Source of the DNA: Polymorphum gilvum SL003B-26A1 | Lineage (GTDB): Bacteria; Pseudomonadota; Alphaproteobacteria; Rhizobiales; Stappiaceae | Assembly: GCF_000192745.1 (NCBI RefSeq) | Contig: NC_015259.1 | Span: forward strand, 2,557,001 to 2,621,000 | Direction: 5' to 3' | DNA length: 64,000 bases | Shown here: positions 1-8,409 of the stretch, piece after piece | Numbering within the stretch: the first letter of the stretch is position 1 | How the letters are laid out: the number at the start of each line of letters is the position of its first letter | Position numbers and translations under genes: made by a program | The notes under the pieces: model-generated | Told to the model about the DNA's origin: nothing | Seen by the model: the letters and a program-made list of their open reading frames with translations, nothing else | Databases searched by the model: none

Positions 1-492
1 GCGCAGGATCACCTCTTCGGTATCCTCTGCCCGCCGGTGCAGGCGCGACTTCATCTCGGCGATCGACGGCGGCAGGATGAACACCGAGACGACGTCCTCG
101 CGCATGCGCTCATAAAGCTGGAACGTGCCCTGAATGTCGATGTCGAACAGCACGTCGCGGCCCGCCTTCAGCGCCGTTTCGACCGGATCGCGCGGCGTGG
201 CGTAGAAATTACCGTGCACCTCGGCCCATTCCAGCAGTTCGCCGCGCTCGCGCATCTGGTCGAAGCGCTCGGGCGAGACGAAATGATAGTGGACGCCGTC
301 GATCTCGCTCGACCGGCGCGGCCGCGTCGTCACCGAGATCGACAATTCGATGGTGTCTTCCTTCTCGAGCAGAAGGCGGGCGATGGTCGACTTGCCGGCA
401 CCCGACGGCGAGGACAGCACGAGCATGAGGCCGCGCCGCTGCGCCTCCGCACTCGCCGATGTCATCATGGCTCCCTTGGTCGCGTCCGGCAT
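1..492 (-). CDS. gmk: Guanylate kinase, 3' end outside window
   Basis: Guanylate kinase phosphorylates GMP to GDP with ATP in the cytoplasm. Reading leftward from the ATG at 490-492, the frame stays open to base 1, giving 164 residues without a stop, so the C-terminus lies outside the window. The P-loop GAGKS is at about residues 31-35, and the GMP-binding region follows (TTRPRR, then [10 protein letters not shown]). Internal ATG codons at residues 9 and 10 could also be the start. The gene begins 4 bases after the yicC stop, so it is probably the last gene of the same operon. The yicC-gmk order is common in Proteobacteria. Confidence 0.93.
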   Translation of the reverse strand, partial: MPDATKGAMMTSASAEAQRRGLMLVLSSPSGAGKSTIARLLLEKEDTIELSISVTTRPRRSSEIDGVHYHFVSPERFDQMRERGELLEWAEVHGNFYATPRDPVETALKAGRDVLFDIDIQGTFQLYERMREDVVSVFILPPSIAEMKSRLHRRAEDTEEVILR

Positions 493-496
493 GGCG

Positions 497-1390
497 TTAC
501 TCCAGATTCTGGATCTGCTCGCGCATCTGGTCGATGATGGCTTTCAGCTCCAGACCGATGGCGGTGAGCTCCACATCGTTCGACTTCGAACACAGCGTGT
601 TGGTCTCGCGGTTGAATTCCTGCGCCAGGAAATCCAGCTTGCGTCCGACCGCACCGCCCGTCGAAAGCAGGTCGCGCGCGGCCGCGACATGGGCGGCAAG
701 CCGGTCCAGTTCCTCGCGGATGTCGGCGCGGGTCGCCAGCAGCGCCGCCTCCTGATGCAGCCGCTGCGGGTCCAGGGCCCCGACCGAGGCGTCCAGAAGC
801 TCCGCGACCTGGGCGGCAAGGCGGGCCTTGATCGTCGCCAGGCTGCGTCCGGGCAGGGCCTCCGCCCGCCCCGTCAGCGCGGCGACGGTGTCGATCTGGC
901 GGCCGAGGATCCGGCCGATCGCCTCGCCCTCGCGGCGGCGCATGGCGAGGAGCCCGTCGAGCGCCTCGTCGAGACTGCGCACCAGTTCGGCGACCAGTGC
1001 GGCGCGTGTCGCCTCGTCATCCTCGGGTTCCTTGAGTTCCAGCACGCCCTTGTGAGCCAGGATGCCGTCCAGCGTCGGCGGCGCGGCGTCCGGCAGGCGC
1101 CGATGCAGCACCTGGATCGCCTTCAGCACCGCTTCCAACGCATGCTCGTTGACGGTCAGCGAGGCCTCGCCCTGGTCGCGCTGCATCGACAGGCCGATGG
1201 ACACGTTTCCGCGCCGCAGCGCGGCGGCGCATTTTTCCCGGATCAGCGGTTCGAGCTCTTCCAGGCCGGTCGGAATGCGCATGCGCACATCGAGGTTCTT
1301 GCCGTTCACCGAACGCAGTTCCCACGTCCAGCGCACCGGTCCGGAACTTCCCTCCACCCGGGCGAACCCGGTCATGCTGGCCAGAGCCAT
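497..1390 (-). CDS. yicC: YicC-family endoribonuclease-like protein
   Basis: The 297-residue protein starts [14 protein letters not shown], the typical opening of the YicC/YloC family, and ends with the conserved region around ETNTLCSK and [21 protein letters not shown]. coli YicC has been described as an endoribonuclease acting on small RNAs; activity here is inferred from family membership. An upstream in-frame start at 1426 would add 12 residues that are not conserved in the family, so I chose 1390. It lies between mltG and gmk on the same strand with short gaps, consistent with one operon. Confidence 0.9.
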   Translation of the reverse strand: MALASMTGFARVEGSSGPVRWTWELRSVNGKNLDVRMRIPTGLEELEPLIREKCAAALRRGNVSIGLSMQRDQGEASLTVNEHALEAVLKAIQVLHRRLPDAAPPTLDGILAHKGVLELKEPEDDEATRAALVAELVRSLDEALDGLLAMRRREGEAIGRILGRQIDTVAALTGRAEALPGRSLATIKARLAAQVAELLDASVGALDPQRLHQEAALLATRADIREELDRLAAHVAAARDLLSTGGAVGRKLDFLAQEFNRETNTLCSKSNDVELTAIGLELKAIIDQMREQIQNLE

Positions 1391-1447
1391 GTCGTTCTCC
1401 GCTGTTGCCGGCGCGCCGGCCGGCACCGGCCCGCCCGCCCGGAACCC

Positions 1448-2569
1448 TCAGTTGGCGGTGGCCGCGGCGCCGTTGCCGTTCGCCCTCTCCGCCTCACGCA
1501 GGGTCCGCTCGATCTCGCGCCACTTGCGCACATTGGCCTGATGCTGCTCGTAGGTCTCGGCGAACACGTGCCCGCCGGTGCCGTCGGCGACGAAATAGAG
1601 GTCCTTGGTGCGCGAGGGATTGGCCACCGCCTCCATCGCCGCGCGCCCCGGGTTGCCGATCGGCCCGGGCGGCAGGCCGCGGATCTGGTAGGTGTTGTAA
1701 GGCGTCTGGCGGTCGAGTTCGGAGCGGGTGATCGCCGAACGGTCGCGCGTCCAAGCCTCGCCGCCGTAGAGACCGTAAAGGATGGTCGGGTCCGACTGCA
1801 GCGGCATGTTGCGGTTCAGCCGATTGACGAACACGCCCGCGACGCGGGTGCGCTCGTCGGCACGCGCGGTTTCCTTCTCGACGATCGAGGCGAGGATGAC
1901 CAGTTGCTCGGGCGTCTCGATCGGCAGGCCTTCGCTGCGCCGTTGCCAGATCTCGCCCAGAAGCTTCTCCTGCGCCGCCTTCATCTGGTCGAGGATCTGC
2001 TGGCGCGACGTGCCGCGCGTGAACGTGTAGGTCTCGGGCAGGATCGCGCCCTCCGGCGGGATGTCGGTGAGGTCGCCGACGAGGATCGGGTTCTCGCGCA
2101 GCCGCGCCACCGTCTGGGCGACGGTCCAGCCTTCGGGGACCGTCACCGCATGGGTGACGGCGTTGCCTTCGACCAGGTCGGTCATCACCTGGCGCATGCT
2201 GGTGCCGGCCGTGAAGGCATATTCGCCGGCCTTGAGCCGTCCGGCGTTCTTGTAGGCGCGCACACCGAGCGAGAACACCCAGGCGTTGTCGATGACGTCG
2301 TTTGCCTCGAGCGTGTCGGAAATGATCGACAGGCCGGAGCCGGAGGCGATGATCACCGTCGTGTCGGTCTTGAGCGGTCCGGGGGCCTCGAATTCGGCCT
2401 TGCCCCAGTACAGGCCGGCACCGATCGCCAGCACGGCGAGCACGGCCGAGGACAGCACCAGATTGATCAGGATGACGATCGGGTTGCGGGCATGGCGCGA
2501 GCGCGCGGGAGGCTCGGGCGCCCGGTCCGGCTGAATCGCTTCGCGCGGGCTCTTCGGCTTAATACGCAT
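1448..2569 (-). CDS. mltG: Endolytic murein transglycosylase MltG
   Basis: MltG cleaves nascent peptidoglycan glycan strands and so helps set their length. The 373-residue product has a charged N-terminal tail, one membrane segment (about residues 33-55, rich in V, L, I and A), then the periplasmic LysM-like and YceG catalytic domains. The ILASIVEKET motif carries the catalytic glutamate, and the conserved LQSDPT and PGPIGNPG stretches follow. I chose the ATG at 2569, which has a GGAGG 11 bases upstream, over a GTG at 2602. The gene lies between fabF and yicC, a neighbourhood familiar in Alphaproteobacteria. Confidence 0.93.
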   Translation of the reverse strand: MRIKPKSPREAIQPDRAPEPPARSRHARNPIVILINLVLSSAVLAVLAIGAGLYWGKAEFEAPGPLKTDTTVIIASGSGLSIISDTLEANDVIDNAWVFSLGVRAYKNAGRLKAGEYAFTAGTSMRQVMTDLVEGNAVTHAVTVPEGWTVAQTVARLRENPILVGDLTDIPPEGAILPETYTFTRGTSRQQILDQMKAAQEKLLGEIWQRRSEGLPIETPEQLVILASIVEKETARADERTRVAGVFVNRLNRNMPLQSDPTILYGLYGGEAWTRDRSAITRSELDRQTPYNTYQIRGLPPGPIGNPGRAAMEAVANPSRTKDLYFVADGTGGHVFAETYEQHQANVRKWREIERTLREAERANGNGAAATAN

Positions 2570-2710
2570 GACTGGGCGCACCTCCGGCAATCTCGGCGTC
2601 ACTCGGGTCCGGGCCGCGAACCGCGGCGGCGCCCTCCAGGCGCCGTCCGGCCGTTCCGCCCGCCGTCTCCGTTAAACGCGACGAATCGGGCGAAATCAGC
2701 GACGGCCCGG

Positions 2711-3976
2711 TCAGGCCGCGACCTTGCGGAACACCAGCGAGGCATTCGTGCCGCCGAATCCGAACGAATTCGACAGGGCGATGTCGATGGTCATCGGCTT
2801 GGCCGCCTTGGCGACCAGGTCGATCTCGGTCTCGACCGACGGATCGTCGAGGTTGATCGTCGGCGGCGCGACGCCGTCGCGGATCGCCAGCACGGAGAAG
2901 ATCGCCTCGACCGCGCCGGCGGCACCAAGCAGGTGGCCGGTCGACGACTTGGTCGACGACATGGTCAGCCGGTTGGCGGCGTTGCCGGCGAGCCGGGTGA
3001 CGGCGCCGAGCTCGATCTCGTCGCCGAGCGGCGTCGAGGTGCCGTGGGCGTTGACGTAGTCGACCTCGGAGGCGGTGACGCCGGCGCGGCGCAGCGCGGC
3101 GTCCATGCAGCGATAGGCCCCGTCCCCATCGGCGGACGGCGCCGTGATGTGATAGGCGTCGCCCGACAGGCCGTAGCCGATGATCTCGGCATAGATGCGG
3201 GCGCCGCGGCGCACGGCATGCTCGTATTCCTCGAGCACGACAATGCCGGCGCCTTCGCCCATGACAAAGCCGTCGCGGCCCTTGTCATAGGGACGCGAGG
3301 CCTTTTCCGGCGTGTCGTTGTAGGCAGTCGACAGCGCGCGGCAGGCGGCGAAGCCGGCCAGCGCCAGCCGGCAGACCGGCGATTCGGTGCCGCCGGCGAC
3401 CATCACGTCGGCATCGCCGAGCGCGATCAGCCGCGACGCGTCGCCGATGGCATGGGCACCGGTCGAACAGGCGGTGACCACCGCGTGGTTCGGACCCTTG
3501 AGGCCGTGGCGGATCGAGACATAGCCGCCGGCAAGGTTGATCAGGCGACCGGGGATGAAGAACGGGCTGACGCGGCGCGGGCCCTTCTCCTTCAGGATGA
3601 GGGCGCCTTCCTCGATGCCCTGCAGGCCGCCGATGCCGGAGCCGATGAGCACGCCGGAGCGGATCTGCTCCTCGTAGCTCGCCGGCTTCCAGTTGGCGTC
3701 GGCCAGCGCCTGGTCGGCGGCGGCCATCGCATAGATGATGAAGTCGTCGACCTTGCGCTGTTCCTTGGCGTCCATCCAGTCGTCCGGATTGAAAGCCCCT
3801 TCTTCCGAAGGATCGCGCGGGATCTGGCAGGCAATCTGGCAGGCCAGATCGTCAACCTGGAAGTTCGTGACCCGCCGGGCCCCGCTCTTTCCGTCGAGAA
3901 TCTTCTTCCACGACACGTCGACTCCGCATCCGAGCGGAGACACCATGCCCAATCCGGTAACGACGACTCGTCTCAT
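2711..3976 (-). CDS. fabF: Beta-ketoacyl-ACP synthase II
   Basis: FabF condenses malonyl-ACP with acyl-ACP during fatty-acid elongation. The protein has about 421 residues and the full Cys-His-His triad: Cys in TACSTGAHA, His in NAHGTSTPLGD and His in STGHLLGAAG. The C-terminal NSFGFGGTNAS loop is intact. The family normally begins MRRVVVTG, which puts the start at 3976. Two in-frame starts up to 12 bases upstream, at 3979 and 3988, cannot be excluded because the purine-rich stretch before them could serve either. It follows acpP on the same strand, as in most bacterial fab clusters. Confidence 0.95.
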   Translation of the reverse strand: MRRVVVTGLGMVSPLGCGVDVSWKKILDGKSGARRVTNFQVDDLACQIACQIPRDPSEEGAFNPDDWMDAKEQRKVDDFIIYAMAAADQALADANWKPASYEEQIRSGVLIGSGIGGLQGIEEGALILKEKGPRRVSPFFIPGRLINLAGGYVSIRHGLKGPNHAVVTACSTGAHAIGDASRLIALGDADVMVAGGTESPVCRLALAGFAACRALSTAYNDTPEKASRPYDKGRDGFVMGEGAGIVVLEEYEHAVRRGARIYAEIIGYGLSGDAYHITAPSADGDGAYRCMDAALRRAGVTASEVDYVNAHGTSTPLGDEIELGAVTRLAGNAANRLTMSSTKSSTGHLLGAAGAVEAIFSVLAIRDGVAPPTINLDDPSVETEIDLVAKAAKPMTIDIALSNSFGFGGTNASLVFRKVAA

Positions 3977-4041
3977 CATCCTGCACATACTCCGGGCCGC
4001 AGGTACTCCCCTGGACCCGTCGGGTCGAGAGGGACCGGCGG

Positions 4042-4278
4042 TCAGCCGGCGTTCTTTTCCAGGAACTTGACGGCGTCGCCGACGGTCAGGATCGTCTCGG
4101 CCGCATCGTCCGGGATCTCGACGCCGAACTCTTCCTCGAACGCCATGACCAGTTCGACGGTGTCCAGGCTGTCCGCGCCCAGATCGTCGATGAAGGACGC
4201 GCCCTCGACGACCTTGTCGGCGTCGACGCCCAGGTGTTCGACGACGATTTTCTTAACCCGATCCGCGATATCGCTCAT
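4042..4278 (-). CDS. acpP: Acyl carrier protein
   Basis: The 78-residue acidic protein carries the phosphopantetheine attachment serine at residue 37 in the motif [11 protein letters not shown]. It tethers growing acyl chains during fatty-acid synthesis. The length and the sequence throughout are typical of housekeeping AcpP. It sits between fabG (upstream) and fabF (downstream). The 256-base gap to fabG is longer than the other gaps of the cluster, which suggests its own promoter. Confidence 0.97.
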   Translation of the reverse strand: MSDIADRVKKIVVEHLGVDADKVVEGASFIDDLGADSLDTVELVMAFEEEFGVEIPDDAAETILTVGDAVKFLEKNAG

Positions 4279-4337
4279 TTTCTACTACCTCGATGGTTTT
4301 GGTATGTTCCGGACGCCCGAGAGCGAACACTTTGAAG

Positions 4338-4351
4338 AAAACCTCGGTTTT
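4338..4351. promoter_or_regulatory. Inverted repeat in the acpP leader
   Basis: AAAACC and GGTTTT flank a two-base centre, about 60 bases upstream of the acpP start. The 256-base gap between fabG and acpP holds no gene. A regulator site or an mRNA hairpin are both possible. No binding protein can be named. Confidence 0.3.
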
Positions 4352-4500
4352 CACAAGTGCCTTGCGCGCGAGTGCTCCAGTCGGACCGACGCTTAGACCG
4401 GATAACCGATCTTCACGCTGACCATTTCTCAATAATCGGCGGCTAGGTATCATACTTTATTGGGAATGGCCAGCCGCCGGGAAACCGCTTGGAAGCGCCT

Positions 4501-4518
4501 GCGGACAGTTGTGTCCGC
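4501..4518. other. Hairpin downstream of fabG
   Basis: GCGGACA and TGTCCGC form a 7-bp stem with a four-base loop, 17 bases beyond the fabG stop. There is no run of T on the minus strand, so it is not a standard intrinsic terminator. It may stabilise the fabD-fabG message or weaken readthrough into acpP. Confidence 0.4.
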
Positions 4519-4534
4519 GTTCTGATTCTTGCTT

Positions 4535-5272
4535 TTAAATCATGGCCATGCCGCCATTCACATGCAGCGTCTGGCCGGTGATGTAGGCCGCCTCGTCGCT
4601 GGCAAGATAGACTGCCGCCGCAGCGATTTCCATGGCCGATCCGAGCCGCCCGGCAGGAACGGTCTGCAGGATCGATTCCTTCTGCTTGTCGTTCAGCACG
4701 TCGGTCATGGCGGTCTCGATGAAGCCGGGCGCCACCGTGTTGACTGTGATGTTGCGGCTGGCGATCTCGCGGGCCAGCGACTTGTACATGCCGATCATGC
4801 CGGCCTTGGCGGCGGCGTAGTTCGCCTGACCCGGATTGCCGGTCACGCCGACGACCGAAGTGATGCCGATGATGCGGCCGTGGCGGCGCTTCATCATGCC
4901 CTTGATGGCCGCGCGGCAGATATGGAAGCCGGAGGTCAGGTTCACTTCCAGAACCTGGTCCCACTCCTCGTCCTTCATGCGCATGAACAGGTTGTCGCGG
5001 GTGATGCCGGCGTTGTTGACCAGGATGTCGATACGGCCCATGGCCGCCTCGGCAGCCGGCACCAGCGCGTCGACCGCGGCGCGGTCGGACAGGTTTGCCG
5101 GCACCACGTGGACGCGGTCGCCGAGGTCGACGGCCAGTTCCTCCAGCTTGCCGGCACGCGTGCCGGACAGCGCGACGGTCGCGCCCTGCGCGTGCAGCGC
5201 GCGCGCGATCGCCTCGCCGATCCCGCCGGTGGCGCCGGTCACCAGCGCCGTCCTGTCGTTCAGGCTGAACAT
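4535..5272 (-). CDS. fabG: 3-oxoacyl-ACP reductase
   Basis: FabG reduces 3-oxoacyl-ACP with NADPH. The 245-residue classical short-chain dehydrogenase has the cofactor motif TGATGGIG at residues 12-19, NNAG in the middle, and the catalytic Ser-Tyr-Lys set (SVVGVTGNPGQ, then NYAAAKAG). The C-terminus GQTLHVNGGMAMI is characteristic of FabG rather than of generic dehydrogenases. It lies downstream of fabD with a 45-base gap and upstream of acpP. Confidence 0.95.
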   Translation of the reverse strand: MFSLNDRTALVTGATGGIGEAIARALHAQGATVALSGTRAGKLEELAVDLGDRVHVVPANLSDRAAVDALVPAAEAAMGRIDILVNNAGITRDNLFMRMKDEEWDQVLEVNLTSGFHICRAAIKGMMKRRHGRIIGITSVVGVTGNPGQANYAAAKAGMIGMYKSLAREIASRNITVNTVAPGFIETAMTDVLNDKQKESILQTVPAGRLGSAMEIAAAAVYLASDEAAYITGQTLHVNGGMAMI

Positions 5273-5317
5273 GGGTCTTTCCTTCCTGGTCTGGATCTTG
5301 GTCTCGGGCCTTCGCTA

Positions 5318-6262
5318 TCAGCCGTTCAGGCGCTCGAGCAGCGCATCGACGTCCGCCGGTGCGTTGACGGCAAGGCCGGTGCCATCTGCGGCGATGCGCT
5401 TGACCATGCCGGTCAGCACCTTGCCGGCGCCGATCTCGACGAAGGTGTCTACGCCCTGGCCGGCGAGCCAGCCGACGGATTCACGCCAGCGCACGGTTCC
5501 GGTGACCTGTTCGACCAGACGCTTGCGGATCTCGTCCGGATCGGTGATCGGCGCGGCCAGCACGTTGCAGACCAGCGGCACCGCCGGCGGAACGATCTCG
5601 ACCTTCGCCAGCGCCTCGGCCATGGCGTCGGCCGCCGGCGCCATCAGGGAACAATGGAACGGTGCGCTCACCGGCAGCAGCACAGCGCGGCGGGCGCCCC
5701 TGCCCTTGGCGATTTCTACCGCCCGCTCGACTGCGGCGCGATGGCCGGAGACGACGACCTGGCCCGGCGCGTTGTCGTTGGCCGCTTCGCAGACCTCGCC
5801 CTGCGCCGCTTCGGCGGCGACGTCGCGGGCCGCTTCGAAGTCCAGACCGAGCAGTGCCGCCATGGCGCCCTGCCCGACCGGCACGGCGGCCTGCATGGCC
5901 TCGCCGCGGATGCGCAGCAGGCGCGCCGCATCGGCGATCTTCAGACTGCCGGCGGCCGCGAGCGCAGAATATTCGCCGAGCGAATGGCCAGCGACGAAGG
6001 ATGCTGACGCCTTCAGTTCGACGCCGCGCGCCTCAAGCACGCGCATGGAGGCCAGGCTCACCGCCATCAGCGCCGGCTGGGCGTTGGCCGTCAGCGTCAG
6101 GCTGTCCTCCGGACCGTTCCACATGATCTCGCTGAGGGATTCGCCGAGCGCCTCGTCCACCTCTGCGAACACCGCCCGCGCTTCTGGGCAGGTTTCGGCG
6201 AACACCTTGCCCATGCCGACCACCTGGCTGCCCTGACCGGGGAAAAGGAATGCGACGCTCAT
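5318..6262 (-). CDS. fabD: Malonyl-CoA:ACP transacylase
   Basis: FabD loads malonyl groups onto ACP. The 314-residue protein begins MSVAFLFPGQGSQ, the family hallmark, and carries the active-site GHSLGEYSA serine and the later histidine in SAPFHCSLM. A longer frame opening at 6343 would add 27 residues ahead of the conserved start and is rejected. It is the first gene of the minus-strand fatty-acid cluster and is divergent from rpsF. Confidence 0.95.
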   Translation of the reverse strand: MSVAFLFPGQGSQVVGMGKVFAETCPEARAVFAEVDEALGESLSEIMWNGPEDSLTLTANAQPALMAVSLASMRVLEARGVELKASASFVAGHSLGEYSALAAAGSLKIADAARLLRIRGEAMQAAVPVGQGAMAALLGLDFEAARDVAAEAAQGEVCEAANDNAPGQVVVSGHRAAVERAVEIAKGRGARRAVLLPVSAPFHCSLMAPAADAMAEALAKVEIVPPAVPLVCNVLAAPITDPDEIRKRLVEQVTGTVRWRESVGWLAGQGVDTFVEIGAGKVLTGMVKRIAADGTGLAVNAPADVDALLERLNG

Positions 6263-6742
6263 TGTGCGCAAGGCCTCCGCTGCCTCGTGTACTTCCGCTG
6301 TTGTCCCTGCCGGATCGCAGGCCGGATCCATGGTCCGCCGCAATCCCGACGCGCCGCTATGGTCCGATGCGCATCATCGTGTCAAGGCCCGGACAGGGTC
6401 GCGCAGCCGCCGACGCCGGCACCATCCGCCTCGACGACGTCGACCTGCGCCGCGATACCCTACAGAATACCCCGCGCCGCCGCCATCGGCGGCTTGGCGG
6501 AATTGGCCGGCTTTCATCGCTTGCATTTTCGAAACAGTCGGCTATACAGCGCACTTCCATCCGGGACTTGGCCGGGGGCTGAACGGAAGGGTGCCGGTCG
6601 AGCGATCGTCCGCCACCAGGGTCGGCAAGAGACCTGACTTCCCGTGTCTCCGCTCTCGTAGGACTTTGCGTAACCTTTCCCAAGGGCACGTTGAGGCTTT
6701 GCGCCGGTTCCCGATTGTAGAAGCAGTGAAAGGCACTCGCAC
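6263..6742. other. Divergent intergenic region fabD/rpsF
   Basis: These 480 bases separate fabD and rpsF and hold no frame with recognisable protein similarity. A good promoter for the ribosomal operon is at 6521-6548. The remaining roughly 190 bases before rpsF form a long leader. S6:S18 autoregulatory leaders are known upstream of rpsF in other bacteria, but I could not establish that structure here. Confidence 0.6.
6521..6548 (+). promoter_or_regulatory. Predicted sigma-70-type promoter for rpsF operon
   Basis: TTGCAT and TATACA are separated by 16 bases, in a locally less GC-rich stretch, about 195 bases upstream of the rpsF start. This is the best housekeeping-type match in the fabD-rpsF gap. 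Confidence 0.55.
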
Positions 6743-7204
6743 ATGCCGCTTTATGAGCACGTGTTCCTGGCGCGCCAGGACGTTTCGACCCAGCAGGTCG
6801 AACAACTCGTCGACCAGTTCAAGGGCCTGATCGAGTCCGGCGGTGGCACCGTCGGCAAGATCGAGAACTGGGGACTTCGCTCCCTGGCCTATCGCATCAA
6901 GAAGAACCGCAAGGCTCACTACACGCTGATGAACATCGATGCGCCGCACGCTGCGATCGCCGAGATGGAGCGCCAGATGGGCCTCAACGAAGACATCCTG
7001 CGCTTCATGACCATCAAGGTCGAGGCACACGACGACGAACCCTCCGCGATGATGCAGAAGCGCGATCGCGACGATCGCCGGCGTCGCGACGACCGCTTCG
7101 GCGGCGGCGAACGCAGCGAGCGTGGGGATCGGGGCGACCGGGGCGATCGCGGTGGCCGGGGTGAGCGGGGCGAACGCGCTCCGCGTCGTGCAGAAGCGGA
7201 GTAA
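6743..7204 (+). CDS. rpsF: 30S ribosomal protein bS6
   Basis: Residues 1 to about 95 are canonical S6 ([15 protein letters not shown], then [17 protein letters not shown]). The 153-residue protein extends well past the usual core with a highly charged tail from about residue 105, rich in Arg, Gly, Asp and Glu and including several RGDRGD-like units. S6 pairs with S18 on the 30S platform. Long charged S6 tails occur in other Alphaproteobacteria. The gene leads the rpsF-rpsR-rplI operon; rpsR starts 6 bases downstream. Confidence 0.96.
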   Translation: MPLYEHVFLARQDVSTQQVEQLVDQFKGLIESGGGTVGKIENWGLRSLAYRIKKNRKAHYTLMNIDAPHAAIAEMERQMGLNEDILRFMTIKVEAHDDEPSAMMQKRDRDDRRRRDDRFGGGERSERGDRGDRGDRGGRGERGERAPRRAEAE

Positions 7205-7210
7205 GTGACA

Positions 7211-7459
7211 ATGGTTGATATCGCCCAGATCCCGAGCCGCCGTCCGTTCTTCCGCCGGCGCAAGACCTGCCCGTTCTCCGGCGCCGGCGCCCCGGCGATC
7301 GACTACAAGGACATCCGCCTGCTGCAGCGCTACATCTCGGAGCGCGGCAAGATCGTGCCGAGCCGCATCACCGCGGTCTCCGCGAAGAAGCAGCGCGAGC
7401 TCGCCCGCGCCATCAAGCGTGCCCGCCTGCTCGGCCTGCTGCCCTTCGTGATCAAGTAA
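7211..7459 (+). CDS. rpsR: 30S ribosomal protein bS18
   Basis: The 82-residue basic protein has the S18 core (RRKTCPFSG, then [18 protein letters not shown] and [20 protein letters not shown]). It binds S6 on the small subunit. I chose the ATG at 7211; a GTG at 7205 would add two residues. It is translated immediately after rpsF, as is usual. Confidence 0.96.
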   Translation: MVDIAQIPSRRPFFRRRKTCPFSGAGAPAIDYKDIRLLQRYISERGKIVPSRITAVSAKKQRELARAIKRARLLGLLPFVIK

Positions 7460-7610
7460 GCCGCAGCACGCGACCAGTTCCGGTCCGGGGCCCCGCCCCG
7501 GATCGTCGCCGGGCCGGCCCGGCATCCCGGATTGGGGCCGACGGGTTCCGAAGTGGATCGGCCTCTAACCGCCGCCTGCTGGCTGCGGGACAGACCGTTT
7601 GGAGACAGAC

Positions 7611-8180
7611 ATGGAAGTCATTCTTCTCGAGCGCATCGCCAAGCTTGGCCAGATGGGCGACAAGGTGCGCGTGCGCGACGGCTACGCGCGCAATTTCCTG
7701 CTGCCGCAGGGCAAGGCGCTGCGCGCCAACAAGGCGAACCTCGCCCGTTTCGAGGCCGAGCGCGCCCAGCTTGAGGCCCGCAATCTCGAGCGCCGCCAGG
7801 AAGCCCAGGGCGTTGCCGCCAAGCTGGACGGCCAGTCCTTCGTCGTCATCCGCTCCGCAGGCGAGACCGGCCAGCTCTACGGCTCCGTGTCGACCCGCGA
7901 CATCGCGGAAGTGGCGACCGCCGGCGGCTTCACCGTTGCCCGCAATCAGGTCCGCCTCAACACGCCGATCAAGACCATCGGCCTGCACAGCGTCCTGATC
8001 GCCCTGCATCCGGAAGTCGAGGTCGCGGTGGCCGTCAACGTCGCCCGCTCGGCCGACGAGGCCGAACGCCAGGCCGCCGGCGAGGATCTGACGACTCGCG
8101 ACCAGGACGTCTTCGAATTCGAGGAAGAAGAAGAAGAAGGCGAGGAAGAGGAAGTCGAGGGCGAGCAGGAAGCCGAGTAA
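7611..8180 (+). CDS. rplI: 50S ribosomal protein bL9
   Basis: The protein starts MEVILLERI, as L9 does, followed by the [21 protein letters not shown] core and the C-terminal RNA-binding domain. Normal L9 is about 150 residues. This one has 189 because of a strongly acidic end from about residue 168, dominated by glutamate runs. L9 binds 23S rRNA at the L1 stalk base. The gap after rpsR is 151 bases. A terminator follows at 8207-8236. Confidence 0.95.
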   Translation: MEVILLERIAKLGQMGDKVRVRDGYARNFLLPQGKALRANKANLARFEAERAQLEARNLERRQEAQGVAAKLDGQSFVVIRSAGETGQLYGSVSTRDIAEVATAGGFTVARNQVRLNTPIKTIGLHSVLIALHPEVEVAVAVNVARSADEAERQAAGEDLTTRDQDVFEFEEEEEEGEEEEVEGEQEAE

Positions 8181-8206
8181 GGCGACTGCCCCTGATCCCG
8201 ACCCGG

Positions 8207-8236
8207 ACGGCGCCCCTCGTGGCGCCGTTTTCTTTT
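8207..8236 (+). terminator. Intrinsic terminator after rplI
   Basis: A perfect 8-bp stem (ACGGCGCC pairing with GGCGCCGT, six-base loop) is followed at once by a T-rich stretch (TTTCTTTT). It starts 26 bases after the rplI stop and closes the ribosomal protein operon. Confidence 0.85.
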
Positions 8237-8409
8237 GGCCGTCCGGATGGTCGCGGAAGGCTGCCGGCCATGGGGCCGTCAAGCGCGTTCGATGGTTTGT
8301 CCCCGATGATTTTTTTCTTTGCCGGCACGCGGCGATCTCGACCATTGTCGCCTTTTCCTCGCCACCTCCTGCCGGTAAACGAAACCTTGCAGGGCCAACG
8401 GGGGACGGC

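Noticed and set aside
350-4396. Very long open frame (over 1300 codons) on the plus strand
   Set aside because: It lies antisense to yicC, mltG, fabF and acpP, all with clear motifs. In GC-rich coding DNA the complementary frame often lacks stops. Its translation shows no known domain.
6550-6742. S6:S18-binding leader RNA before rpsF
   Set aside because: The leader is long enough, but I could not fold a convincing version of the known motif by eye.
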